NCBI GenBank assembly: GCA_002388885.1
Contig: DGNI01000044.1
Location: forward strand, 1 to 11,601
DNA: 11,601 nt
Direction: 5' to 3'
DNA from: Parvularculaceae bacterium UBA4496
GTDB lineage: Bacteria; Pseudomonadota; Alphaproteobacteria; Caulobacterales; Parvularculaceae
Position 1 is the stretch's first letter; each line of letters begins with the position of its first letter. The notes beneath the pieces were generated by a model, which did not search any database, was not told the origin of the DNA, and was given only the letters and a program-made list of their open reading frames with translations. A program made the translations under genes and the position numbers. Shown one piece after another: positions 1 through 6,574 of this stretch.

Positions 1-708
1 GCCTTTACCGGCGACAAGGTGATGGGCGCGATCCTGTTCGAGCGGACCATGGACGGCGACATCGACGGCGTACCGACGGCGAAATATCTCTGGGAAAATC
101 GCAGGGTGGTACCGTTCCTGAAAGTCGACAAAGGGCTCGCCGATGCGAAAGACGGCGTCAAGCTGATGAAACCGATGCCCGACCTCGACGCTTTGTTGGA
201 TCGCGCTGTTTCGAAAGGAATCTTCGGCACGAAAATGCGTTCGGTGATCGACGCCGCAAATCCGAAAGGTATTGCCGCAATCGTCGCGCAACAATTCGAA
301 ACCGGAAAGCAAATCCTGTCGCATGGCCTCGTGCCGATCATCGAACCGGAAGTGACGATTTCGATTTCCGACAAAGCGGAAGCTGAAGATATTTTGCTGG
401 CGGAAATCGCCAAGCAACTGGAAAGCGTTCCAGAAGGCAAGCAGGTGATATTGAAGCTGACGCTTCCAACGAAGCCCAATCTTTACAAACCGCTTATCGA
501 CCACCCTCGCACTATGCGCGTCGTCGCGCTGTCGGGCGGTTATTCCCGCGAGGAAGCGAACGAAAAGCTGGCGCAGAACACCGGCATGGTCGCGAGCTTT
601 TCTCGCGCCTTGACCGAAGGTCTCTCCGCCAATCAGAGCGATGATGAGTTTAACGCCATGCTCGCCTCATCCATCGACAGTATTTTCGAGGCGTCTCGCG
701 CCGGGTAG
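1..708 (+). CDS. fda: Class I fructose-bisphosphate aldolase (3' part; 5' end lies outside the window)
   Basis: Glycolytic/gluconeogenic cytosolic enzyme that reversibly cleaves fructose 1,6-bisphosphate to dihydroxyacetone phosphate and glyceraldehyde 3-phosphate through a lysine Schiff base, without metal. The frame is open from base 1 ([14 protein letters not shown]...), so the start is upstream; internal GTG/ATG codons near 19-24 are not the start. About 235 codons are visible out of roughly 295 in the Staphylococcus-type single-domain family. Hallmarks seen: [54 protein letters not shown] and [14 protein letters not shown]. From family knowledge, the Lys of LKLTLPT (bases 454-456) is the likely Schiff-base residue, and [10 protein letters not shown] is part of the barrel active site. 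It ends at TAG 706-708, just before a terminator, so it closes its transcription unit. Family assignment is very safe. Confidence 0.95.
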   Translation, partial: AFTGDKVMGAILFERTMDGDIDGVPTAKYLWENRRVVPFLKVDKGLADAKDGVKLMKPMPDLDALLDRAVSKGIFGTKMRSVIDAANPKGIAAIVAQQFETGKQILSHGLVPIIEPEVTISISDKAEAEDILLAEIAKQLESVPEGKQVILKLTLPTKPNLYKPLIDHPRTMRVVALSGGYSREEANEKLAQNTGMVASFSRALTEGLSANQSDDEFNAMLASSIDSIFEASRAG

Positions 709-735
709 GCGGCGGCTCAATGAATTTTGCGAAAT

Positions 736-760
736 GCCCGACGGATTTGCCGGGCTTTTT
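736..760 (+). terminator. Rho-independent terminator after the aldolase gene
   Basis: GCCCG (736-740) pairs with CGGGC (751-755) around a 10-base loop and is followed at once by five T (756-760), with more T downstream. It lies 28 bases after the aldolase stop and before coq4, so it should separate the two transcription units. The stem is short (5 bp) but GC-only. Confidence 0.75.
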
Positions 761-808
761 CATTTTACCTCTTGAAATTCCCATCAAGGAGCGCGACGTC
801 TAAGAAAG

Positions 809-824
809 TAAACTGTATAGTGTA
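809..824 (+). promoter_or_regulatory. Candidate coq4 promoter -10 and overlapping palindromic operator
   Basis: TAAACT-GTAT-AGTGTA is a near-palindrome: the 6-base arms match at five of six positions. It contains a -10-like TATAGT (816-821) about 40 bases before the coq4 ATG. A second inverted pair, AGTGT (819-823) and ACACT (838-842), shares its right arm. An operator laid over a -10 box is the usual geometry for a TetR-like repressor, but no repressor gene is visible in the window and no convincing -35 box was found. This is inference from symmetry and position only. Confidence 0.35.
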
Positions 825-861
825 ACGCTATCGCATAACACTGGCTGCGAAAGACATTGTC

Positions 862-1719
862 ATGACCTCCATGCAAACAGCGCCTCAAGAAGAAGTCGCC
901 CCCGAAGACATCGTCTGGATCAATGATTTCCCTACGCCGCCTTCATTGCCGATCCGCCCTCTTCACGCGCTTGTTTCGGTCATCAGACTGGTCAGGAACA
1001 AGGAAGACACGCGCCAGGTTTTCGAAGTGGTGAGCGCGCTTTCGGCGAGCAGCGGCAAGGATCTTTTCGAGCGCTTCACCTCAACCCCTTACGGGCGGCG
1101 CGTCGTAAGCGAGCCGATCAGGCTCGAAGAATCGTTGGGCGATCGCGAAGCCTTACGTCAGTATCCGGAAGGAAGCCTCGCCCGCGTTTATCTCGACTTC
1201 ATGGAAGGCGAAAACCTGACGCCTGATGGCTTGATTGACGCTGCAGAAGAAGCCGGCATCGACTTTCGCGGTGAGACGCAATTTGAGGAATTCCGGCGTC
1301 TGTTTTTGCACCTTGATGTATGTCATGACCTTTGGCACGTGTTGACCGGCTATGGCCGGGACGCGCTCGGCGAACTTTGCAATCTCGTCTACACGCGCCA
1401 GCAGACGAAAAACCCGGGCTTCAAACTGATCGTCGGCATCGGCCTTTTGGCGATCAAGGCGGAAAAACCCTTTCAGCCTTTTCAAAAAGCGGTGGCCGAA
1501 GCAAAACGAAACGCGCGCCAATCCGAATGGATACTGGAATACGATGTTGAGGAGCTATTACCACTGCCGCTTGCAGAGGCGCGCGCAAAGCTCGGTATCG
1601 CCGAGCCAAAAATCTATAACGCTATACCTGCCGACATAAAGGCCGACTTGTTGAAGCCGAATCAGGTCCAGACCCAGACGGAGCGTGAACGCGCCGCGGG
1701 TCTTACTCCTGCGGAATAA
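862..1719 (+). CDS. coq4: Coq4 family ubiquinone biosynthesis protein
   Basis: Coq4 proteins act in ubiquinone biosynthesis; recent family work assigns them a role in modifying C1 of the quinone ring, besides organising the Coq complex. At 285 residues this is of usual Coq4 size. The diagnostic metal-site motif HDxxH-x11-E is complete: His155, Asp156, His159, Glu171 (HDLWHVLTGYGRDALGE). Other Coq4-like parts are RFTSTPYGRRV (71-81), the run SLARVYLDFM (105-114) and the C-terminal LLPLPLAEARAKLGI. No signal peptide; probably peripheral on the inner membrane. Start: ATG 862 and ATG 871 are both possible and neither has a good Shine-Dalgarno; 862 is kept as the longer choice. It begins its own unit after the terminator at 736-760. 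The tail after about residue 255 is charged and variable, as in many homologues. Family identification is firm; the exact reaction is not readable from sequence. Confidence 0.92.
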   Translation: MTSMQTAPQEEVAPEDIVWINDFPTPPSLPIRPLHALVSVIRLVRNKEDTRQVFEVVSALSASSGKDLFERFTSTPYGRRVVSEPIRLEESLGDREALRQYPEGSLARVYLDFMEGENLTPDGLIDAAEEAGIDFRGETQFEEFRRLFLHLDVCHDLWHVLTGYGRDALGELCNLVYTRQQTKNPGFKLIVGIGLLAIKAEKPFQPFQKAVAEAKRNARQSEWILEYDVEELLPLPLAEARAKLGIAEPKIYNAIPADIKADLLKPNQVQTQTERERAAGLTPAE

Positions 1720-1781
1720 TCCGGTAGATAATAGCTCCCGCCACCTCGCGAATTACTGCGGCGGCGCCTATAAACCGCGTT

Positions 1782-2426
1782 ATGAAACATTCCTGCCGAT
1801 TATATCTGATCTCTCCACCAAAAATCGAAACAATCGATTTGTTTCACAGTGCGTTCGCCGCGGCGCTTTCCGGCGGCGATGTCGCCTGCTTGCAGCTGCG
1901 GTTGAAAACAGCGGAAGGCCGGGCGAGTGATGATGATATTCTTTATGCTGCCGAAAAGCTTATACCGCTGGCGCGCGAACACGACGTTGCATTTCTTATC
2001 AACGACCGGCCCGACCTCGCCATCAAATGCGGCGCCGACGGCGTCCATGTGGGCCAATCCGACGCGAGCTGCAAAAAGGCGCGTGCGCTTTTAGGCGATG
2101 ATGCAACCATAGGCGTCACCTGTCACAATTCGAGACATCTGGCGCTCATCGCCGGCGAGGCAGGCGCCGATTATGTCGCATTTGGCGCGTTTTTCCCGAC
2201 CCGGACGAAAGAGGCGCCAACAGCCGCGGATCCTTCCCTGATCGAATGGTGGTCGTTCGCGACCACGCTGCCCTGTGTCGCTATCGGGGGTGTTACACCC
2301 GAAAATTGCGCGCCGCTTGTGCGGGCAGGTGCGGATTTTATTGCGGCGTCATCGGCGGTTTGGGACTACCCGGACGGCCCCGCTGCCGCGGTGAAAATGT
2401 TTAACAGCGCCATCAAGGCGGCCTGA
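1782..2426 (+). CDS. thiE: Thiamine phosphate synthase family protein (ThiE/TenI)
   Basis: ThiE couples the HMP pyrimidine diphosphate and the thiazole phosphate to make thiamine phosphate in the cytosol. The 214-residue TIM-barrel has the full series of ThiE motifs: RLYLI (6-10), LQLRLK (37-42, substrate/phosphate Gln-Arg-Lys), INDRPDLA (73-80), DGVHVGQSD (86-94), the GVTCHN segment (111-116), GADYVAFGAFFPTRTK (128-143) and AIGGVTPEN (167-175). The synthase-type residues Asn74-Asp75, Asp94, Thr142 and Lys143 are kept, favouring real synthase over the TenI branch, although strand 1 reads LYLISPP where classical enzymes read LYLVTD. No thi-box (CTGAGA) is seen upstream, so TPP-riboswitch control is not supported. 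There is no Shine-Dalgarno before ATG 1782, while TATAAA (1769-1774) lies 7 bases upstream, which would fit a leaderless message. It lies 62 bases after coq4 on the same strand. Confidence 0.85.
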   Translation: MKHSCRLYLISPPKIETIDLFHSAFAAALSGGDVACLQLRLKTAEGRASDDDILYAAEKLIPLAREHDVAFLINDRPDLAIKCGADGVHVGQSDASCKKARALLGDDATIGVTCHNSRHLALIAGEAGADYVAFGAFFPTRTKEAPTAADPSLIEWWSFATTLPCVAIGGVTPENCAPLVRAGADFIAASSAVWDYPDGPAAAVKMFNSAIKAA

Positions 2427-2496
2427 ACCGGCCGGAACGATTCTTGCGTCTCCGTTCCCCGTGGTGGGAGGCCGTGCGAGCGCGGCATGTAAGAAT

Positions 2497-2628
2497 ATGC
2501 GCTGGAACATCTTTATCATGTCATGCGGCGTCGCCGTCGTGGCGCTTGGTTTTGCGCTGGCTTTTCTGGAAGGCGCGCATCACGCCTATGAGCAGGCGGA
2601 TCGGGAAACGATTACGACTGAGCGCTAG
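2497..2628 (+). CDS. Small single-pass membrane protein, candidate (43 aa)
   Basis: ATG 2497 to TAG 2626-2628 encodes 43 residues. The pattern is that of a real small membrane protein: a short start MRWN, one hydrophobic helix (about residues 5-24, with VAVVALGFALAF), then a polar tail rich in Glu, His, Asp, Arg and Thr (EGAHHAYEQADRET). The predicted topology is one helix with the tail on one side. The overlapping frame (an upward extension of the Sel1 gene) reads as Arg/Trp/Cys-rich noise here, so this frame is the better explanation of 2497-2628. The weak point is the ribosome site, only a poor TAAGAA close to the ATG. Function unknown; it lies between thiE and the secreted Sel1 protein. 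It could also be a chance frame. Confidence 0.45.
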   Translation: MRWNIFIMSCGVAVVALGFALAFLEGAHHAYEQADRETITTER

Positions 2629-2662
2629 CCGCATTTGCAAAAGCGGCCTATTCTCGCCGCCG

Positions 2663-3637
2663 ATGCTGCGGCCATGCCTTAATATTTTTTTATTCGCTGT
2701 GATGGCGCTGTGTGTTGCGCAGGCACAAACGCAGACGCAGACGTCGGCCCAGGCCTTTCAGCACCTACTCGATGGTGAATATGAATTGGCGCGCGAGGTC
2801 GCGGGGCCATTGGCGGAAGCGGGCGATGCCGACGCCCAGCATCTTCTCGGCTATATTTACGAAAACGGCCTCGGCATTGAACCTGATATTCAGCGCGCGC
2901 TTGATCTTTACGCAAAGGCCGCGAGCCAAGGGCATCCTGACGCGCAGTTCGCGCTCGGCGAACTCGCTTATCGCGGCGCCGGCGTACAACAAAGCACAAA
3001 GACCGCCGCCGGTTGGTACAAGCTTGCAGCGCGACAGGGCCATACGCGGGCGAAGTTGCGGCTTGGCGTTATGCACGCCGAGGGCGACGGCGTCGCGCTC
3101 GATAAGGCGCAAGCGATAGAATTGTTCCGCGAAGCAGCCGAGGCAGGCGAGCCCGAAGCGCAGCGCAATCTCGCCATTGCGTTTCTTTCCGGCGACGGCG
3201 TTCCGAAAAATGCGGCGGAGGCGGCGGCGTGGTTCGAACAGGCAGCTGAGATGGGCGATCCCGTCTCGCACTACAATCTCGCGCTTTTGAAAAATTCCGG
3301 CACGATTGGCGACGATGGTTTGCCGGCTACGGATCACATGCGCGCGGCGGCGGAAGCCGGGTTTGCGCCGGCGCTGGTCGGGCTGGGGCTGATGCTCCAT
3401 GACGGCTCGGTCGAGATTGATGGCGTCGCGCCTGCCGACCTCTTCGAGCAAGCAGCGCAAGCGAGCGATCCGCAGGGCATGTTCCTTTATGCGGTGGCGC
3501 TAGCCGAGGGCGATGGGCGCGAAAAGGACGCCGCGGCGGCAAGGGCGATGCTTGATCGGCTGCTTTCCGCGCCAGACGCCCTCGACCCAGCGTTACGCGC
3601 CAACGCCGAGCGCCTCCGCAAACGGTTGCGGCGTTAA
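2663..3637 (+). CDS. Secreted Sel1-repeat protein
   Basis: Start chosen at ATG 2663, giving 324 residues with a clear signal peptide: MLRPC, hydrophobic core NIFLFAVMALCV, then AQA before Gln22 as a signal peptidase I site. The open frame extends 73 codons further up to 2444, but that part is Arg/Trp/Cys-rich with no export signal and overlaps a better small frame, so it is discarded. The mature part is a solenoid of about seven Sel1-like repeats (roughly residues 54-303), each with pattern AxAQxxLGxxYxxGxG...A..WYxxAAxxG: e.g. DAQHLLGYIYENGLG, DAQFALGELAYRGAG, AKLRLGVMHAEGDG, AQRNLAIAFLSGDGV. A QTQTQT run (22-27) joins the signal to the solenoid. Sel1 solenoids bind other proteins; periplasmic ones often take part in envelope or adaptor roles. 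No catalytic motif; partner unknown. Confidence 0.88.
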   Translation: MLRPCLNIFLFAVMALCVAQAQTQTQTSAQAFQHLLDGEYELAREVAGPLAEAGDADAQHLLGYIYENGLGIEPDIQRALDLYAKAASQGHPDAQFALGELAYRGAGVQQSTKTAAGWYKLAARQGHTRAKLRLGVMHAEGDGVALDKAQAIELFREAAEAGEPEAQRNLAIAFLSGDGVPKNAAEAAAWFEQAAEMGDPVSHYNLALLKNSGTIGDDGLPATDHMRAAAEAGFAPALVGLGLMLHDGSVEIDGVAPADLFEQAAQASDPQGMFLYAVALAEGDGREKDAAAARAMLDRLLSAPDALDPALRANAERLRKRLRR

Positions 3638-3687
3638 ATTCCCCTTTTGTTCTTTTGTTCGCGGGCGAAACGCGCCATGCTCCAGCC

Positions 3688-4248
3688 ATGAGCGCAGTGA
3701 TTCGCATCCTCGGCGTCGATCCCGGTTCGGCCGTCACCGGCTGGGGCGTGGTCGATTGCACGGGAACCCGGCTTTCCTATGTGGCGTCGGGCGTCATTCG
3801 GACGAAGCGCGGCGCCGCGCCCGCAGAAAAGCTGGGCGCGATTTTCGAAGGGCTGAAAGAAGTGATCGCGGATTATGCGCCCGGCGAGGCGGCGGTCGAG
3901 GAGACGTTCGTCAATGCCTCCCCGCGCGATGCGCTGGTCCTGGGGCAGGCGCGTGGCGTCGCGTTGCTCGCGCCATCGCTATCGGGGCTCGCGGTTGCGG
4001 AATACGCAGCGAACTCGGTGAAGAAGTCTGTGGTGGGCAAGGGCCATGCGGACAAACATCAGGTGCAGGCGATGGTCAAAGTGCTGCTGCCGAAATGCGG
4101 CGAGCTGGCGAGCGACGAGGCGGATGCGCTCGCCGTCGCGATCTGCCATGCGCATCATCGGCATGCCCGGAGCATTTTCCAGCAAAGTGGAAGCCGGTTT
4201 GCGCCAGAAAATGCGACAAAACAAAAACGAAGGTTGGAGGCGTCGTAA
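3688..4248 (+). CDS. ruvC: Crossover junction endodeoxyribonuclease RuvC
   Basis: Holliday-junction resolvase that cuts two opposite strands symmetrically after RuvAB branch migration. The RNase H-like fold has its four acidic catalytic residues: Asp11 in ILGVDPGSAVTGWGV, Glu71 in AVEETF, and Asp143 and Asp146 in SDEADALAVAICHAH. From ATG 3688 the product is 186 residues against 173 in E. coli; the excess is a basic C-terminal tail (NATKQKRRLEAS). A TTG 33 bases upstream would add 11 residues unlike the family, whereas ATG 3688 gives MSAVIRILGVDPGS, a standard RuvC start. It lies 50 bases after the Sel1 gene, and its TAA (4246-4248) is followed directly by the ruvA ATG, so the two are translationally coupled. 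Confidence 0.96.
   Translation: MSAVIRILGVDPGSAVTGWGVVDCTGTRLSYVASGVIRTKRGAAPAEKLGAIFEGLKEVIADYAPGEAAVEETFVNASPRDALVLGQARGVALLAPSLSGLAVAEYAANSVKKSVVGKGHADKHQVQAMVKVLLPKCGELASDEADALAVAICHAHHRHARSIFQQSGSRFAPENATKQKRRLEAS
4236..4240 (+). promoter_or_regulatory. Ribosome binding site of ruvA inside the ruvC end
   Basis: GGAGG, 8 bases before ATG 4249. It lies in the last codons of ruvC and fixes the ruvA start, since ruvC TAA and ruvA ATG abut without spacing. Confidence 0.8.
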
Positions 4249-4878
4249 ATGATCGGCAGGCTGAAAGGTTCGGTGATTTCGGTTTCGGAAGAAATCGCGC
4301 TGATTGACGTGAATGGCGTTGGCTATGAAATTCACGCCGCGCCGCGCGTGCTGCAGAATCTGGGCGTTGGCGAGGACGCGACGCTCTCCATCGAGACGCT
4401 GGTGCGTGAAGACCTGATCCGGCTTTACGGGTTTCCGTCGGAGAATGAACGTCAGGCGTTCCGGCTTTTGCAAAGCGTGCAAGGCGTTGGCGCCAAACAC
4501 GCGCTCGGGCTGTTGCAGGTGCTGACGCCGTCAGAGCTTTACGAGGCCATCACGGCGGAGGATGTAACGGCGGTTTCCCGCGCCCACGGGGTGGGCAAGA
4601 AACTCGCCCAGCGCATCGTTACCGAACTGCAGTCGAAAACCGGCGCGCTGGCGGGCTCCACCGGCGAAGTCATCGCCATGGCCGCGCGCAAGAAAGCCGC
4701 CGCCGCGCCGTCCGATCCCGTACTGGCGGCGAAGGCGGACGCCGTCTCGGCGCTCTCGCATCTGGGTTATGACGGTGTTGAGGCGCGCCGCGCCGTCGCC
4801 CGCGCAGCCGAGTCGTTAGATAGTCCGGGCGTAGAAGCGCTGATCAAGTCGGCGCTCAAAGAACTCGCGGCGGCGTAA
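4249..4878 (+). CDS. ruvA: Holliday junction branch migration protein RuvA
   Basis: RuvA tetramers hold the four-way junction open and load the RuvB motor. 209 residues (203 in E. coli). Domain I (OB fold, 1-62) starts with the typical MIGRLKG and ends with [11 protein letters not shown], where Glu54 and Asp55 form the acidic pin that separates strands at the junction centre. Domain II has two helix-hairpin-helix motifs, [14 protein letters not shown] (76-89) and [14 protein letters not shown] (111-124), which bind the backbone. An Ala/Lys-rich flexible linker (about 131-158) leads to domain III (160-208, [18 protein letters not shown]), the RuvB-binding module. All parts are intact. Its TAA is followed 13 bases later by a small unknown gene, not by ruvB as is usual. 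Confidence 0.97.
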   Translation: MIGRLKGSVISVSEEIALIDVNGVGYEIHAAPRVLQNLGVGEDATLSIETLVREDLIRLYGFPSENERQAFRLLQSVQGVGAKHALGLLQVLTPSELYEAITAEDVTAVSRAHGVGKKLAQRIVTELQSKTGALAGSTGEVIAMAARKKAAAAPSDPVLAAKADAVSALSHLGYDGVEARRAVARAAESLDSPGVEALIKSALKELAAA

Positions 4879-4891
4879 AACGGAGGAAAGC

Positions 4892-5044
4892 ATGATTAGT
4901 GACAGAAAAAAAAGACTTTATGAAACCGCTCACTACGAAGAAGCCCCAGAAAAAAGAGATGTTACGTCCCTAGCAATTAACTGTCCAAAATGTGGCAAGC
5001 CGATCAGAAAAGGCGAAGCTCACAACTGTTCAAAAAAGGACTAG
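4892..5044 (+). CDS. Small zinc-ribbon-like protein of unknown function (50 aa)
   Basis: ATG 4892 has one of the best ribosome sites in the window: GGAGG at 4882-4886, 5 bases ahead. The 50-residue product has a charged N-terminal half rich in Lys, Arg and Glu (MISDRKKRLYETAHYEEAPE) and a C-terminal CPKCGKPI...HNC unit: Cys31 and Cys34 form a zinc knuckle, and His44 and Cys46 could complete a four-ligand site. This resembles short zinc ribbons but matches no family I can name. Its TAG (5042-5044) is followed directly by the ATG of the next gene. The region is AT-rich (about 42% G+C by hand count over 4921-5460, against 67% in a ruvB line), with AAA/AAG runs unlike its neighbours, pointing to acquired DNA. 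It lies between ruvA and ruvB in the same direction, so it should be made together with them. Confidence 0.75.
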   Translation: MISDRKKRLYETAHYEEAPEKRDVTSLAINCPKCGKPIRKGEAHNCSKKD

Positions 5045-5464
5045 ATGCGACAGTCAATGATTAAGCCAAAGCACGAACTGAAAATTTTGAGACACTGGGC
5101 GCTGGATGAATTAAAGCTAGTTAGCCAGCGCGCATTTGAATTTGCAAAATTTTTTTTTGCGGCTTCTATAGCGTCGTTCGGAATCATTCCTTTTTTTGAT
5201 TCAAGCGTTTCATTGGGAAATATTTTCCAATTTGTTGGAATGCTGCTTTTGGCCTTATCGGCGTTTTGGGCGATACGTATGCTTGAGCCGCCTACTTTTG
5301 AAATTTCAGAAAATACGATTCTTTCTGAAGAACATGCAAAATACGCAAACCGGATTAAACGACTTCGAGAGTTGTGGCTTATTTGCTGGGTGTTAGGGGT
5401 TGTTTTCTTAGTGATTGGACTGACTACTGGTGTCGAGGTTCGATTTGTTTTTAGTCGAGGATGA
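5045..5464 (+). CDS. Unknown integral membrane protein (139 aa) between ruvA and ruvB
   Basis: It starts at ATG 5045, the base after the stop of the preceding small gene, and ends with TGA 5462-5464, after which ruvB starts at once. A second in-frame ATG (5057) is less likely because of the exact junction. A basic, amphipathic N-terminal stretch (HELKILRHWALDELKLVSQR) precedes three likely membrane helices: about 33-51 (FAKFFFAASIASFGIIPFF), 57-79 (GNIFQFVGMLLLALSAFWAI) and 109-130 (LWLICWVLGVVFLVIGLTTG). Between helices 2 and 3 is a charged loop (EISENTILSEEHAKYANRIK), coiled-coil-like and probably cytosolic. No family recognised. Low G+C and poly-T/poly-A runs set it apart from ruvA and ruvB. 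The partner may be the 50-residue protein just upstream. Real as a gene; function unknown. Confidence 0.8.
   Translation: MRQSMIKPKHELKILRHWALDELKLVSQRAFEFAKFFFAASIASFGIIPFFDSSVSLGNIFQFVGMLLLALSAFWAIRMLEPPTFEISENTILSEEHAKYANRIKRLRELWLICWVLGVVFLVIGLTTGVEVRFVFSRG
5457..5460 (+). promoter_or_regulatory. Ribosome binding site of ruvB inside the preceding gene
   Basis: GAGG, 4 bases before ATG 5465. The alternative ATG at 5461 only encodes Met-Asn-Gly-stop, so 5465 is the ruvB start. ruvB translation therefore depends on sequence inside the AT-rich unknown gene. Confidence 0.6.
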
Positions 5465-6505
5465 ATGGCTGAACCTGCGTACGATAATGACCGGCTGATT
5501 GACGGCGAGCGCAAGCGCGAAGACGCCGATGCGGCGCTGCGCCCCAAACGCCTTGACGATTTCGTCGGCCAGCCGAGCGCCAAGGATAACCTGCGCGTTT
5601 TTGTGCAGGCGGCGAAGGCGCGTTCGGAAGCGCTCGATCACGTTCTCTTTCACGGGCCGCCGGGGCTCGGCAAGACGACGCTCGCGCAGATTGTCGCCAA
5701 TGAACTCGGCGTCAATTTTCGCGCGACGTCCGGCCCGGCGATTACCAAACCCGGCGATCTTGCGGCGCTCCTCACCAATCTCGAAGCGGGTGATGTTCTC
5801 TTCATCGACGAGATTCACCGCCTGTCGCCGGCGGTGGAGGAAGTGCTTTATCCGGCGATGGAGGATTACGCCCTCGATCTCATCATCGGCGAGGGGCCGG
5901 CGGCGCGCTCGGTCCGTATCGACCTGCCGCGTTTCACGCTGATCGGCGCGACGACGCGGTCGGGGTTGCTGGCAAAACCGCTGCTTGACCGTTTCGGCAT
6001 TCCGGTACGGCTCGATTTTTATAACCAGAAAGACCTTGCGCGAATTATCGTGCGCGGCGCGGCATTGCTCTCGGCTGAAATGTCCGCCGACGGCGCCGCA
6101 GAGATTGCGCGTCGCGCGCGCGGCACGCCCCGCGTCGCCGGGCGTTTGCTGCGCCGGGTGCGCGATGTGGCGACGGTTGAAAATGCAGGCTGCATCGATG
6201 CAAAAGTCGCCGACAAGGCGCTCAAGCGTCTTGAAATCGACGGGCTCGGCCTCGACCCGCTTGACCGGCGCTATCTTCGTCTGATTGCGGAGCATTTCGG
6301 CGGCGGCCCCGTGGGCGTTGAAACGCTGGCCGCAGCATTGGCCGAAGCGCGCGACGCGGTCGAGGATGTGATCGAGCCGTTCTTGTTGCAGCAGGGCCTC
6401 ATTCAGCGCACGCCCCGCGGCCGCGTTCTTTCCAAAAGCGCCTGGACGCATCTGGGCCTCCCCGCGCCGAGGGGCGCCGCGGGCGATTTGTTTACGAACG
6501 AATAG
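5465..6505 (+). CDS. ruvB: Holliday junction DNA helicase RuvB
   Basis: AAA+ ATPase ring motor that pumps DNA through the RuvA-bound junction. 346 residues (336 in E. coli), all motifs intact: family N-terminus [11 protein letters not shown] (26-36), Walker A GPPGLGKT (64-71), Walker B VLFIDE (111-116, Asp115/Glu116) followed by [18 protein letters not shown], sensor 1 GATTRSG (161-167), arginine finger Arg176 in LLDRFGIP, sensor 2 region [18 protein letters not shown], and the C-terminal winged helix (about 250-335) ending [15 protein letters not shown]. Normal composition resumes here after the AT-rich insert. No clear terminator follows in the 69 bases before the next gene. Confidence 0.98.
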   Translation: MAEPAYDNDRLIDGERKREDADAALRPKRLDDFVGQPSAKDNLRVFVQAAKARSEALDHVLFHGPPGLGKTTLAQIVANELGVNFRATSGPAITKPGDLAALLTNLEAGDVLFIDEIHRLSPAVEEVLYPAMEDYALDLIIGEGPAARSVRIDLPRFTLIGATTRSGLLAKPLLDRFGIPVRLDFYNQKDLARIIVRGAALLSAEMSADGAAEIARRARGTPRVAGRLLRRVRDVATVENAGCIDAKVADKALKRLEIDGLGLDPLDRRYLRLIAEHFGGGPVGVETLAAALAEARDAVEDVIEPFLLQQGLIQRTPRGRVLSKSAWTHLGLPAPRGAAGDLFTNE

Positions 6506-6574
6506 ACCGCGCTTGGTCATAATATGGTGACGAATGCGCCGTAGCCTTCCCGGGCAAAATCGGGGAGACGCGCC

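Noticed and set aside
1720..1781. TPP riboswitch before thiE
   Set aside because: Only 62 bases are available and no thi-box CTGAGA or matching helix is present.
2722..2745. ACGCAG repeat in the Sel1 gene
   Set aside because: Only a few short units encoding Gln-Thr in a linker; too short to be a meaningful tandem repeat.
2765..3460. Minus-strand open frame (231 codons) opposite the Sel1 gene
   Set aside because: Arg/Cys-rich shadow of GC-rich codons; the plus strand has regular Sel1 repeats.
3513..4307. Plus-strand frame of 264 codons across Sel1, ruvC and ruvA
   Set aside because: Out of frame with intact ruvC and ruvA; low-complexity Arg/Gly composition.
5041..5583. Minus-strand frame of 180 codons opposite the AT-rich insert
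   Set aside because: Ser/Lys-rich shadow; the plus-strand genes have ribosome sites, stop-start coupling and membrane-helix patterns.
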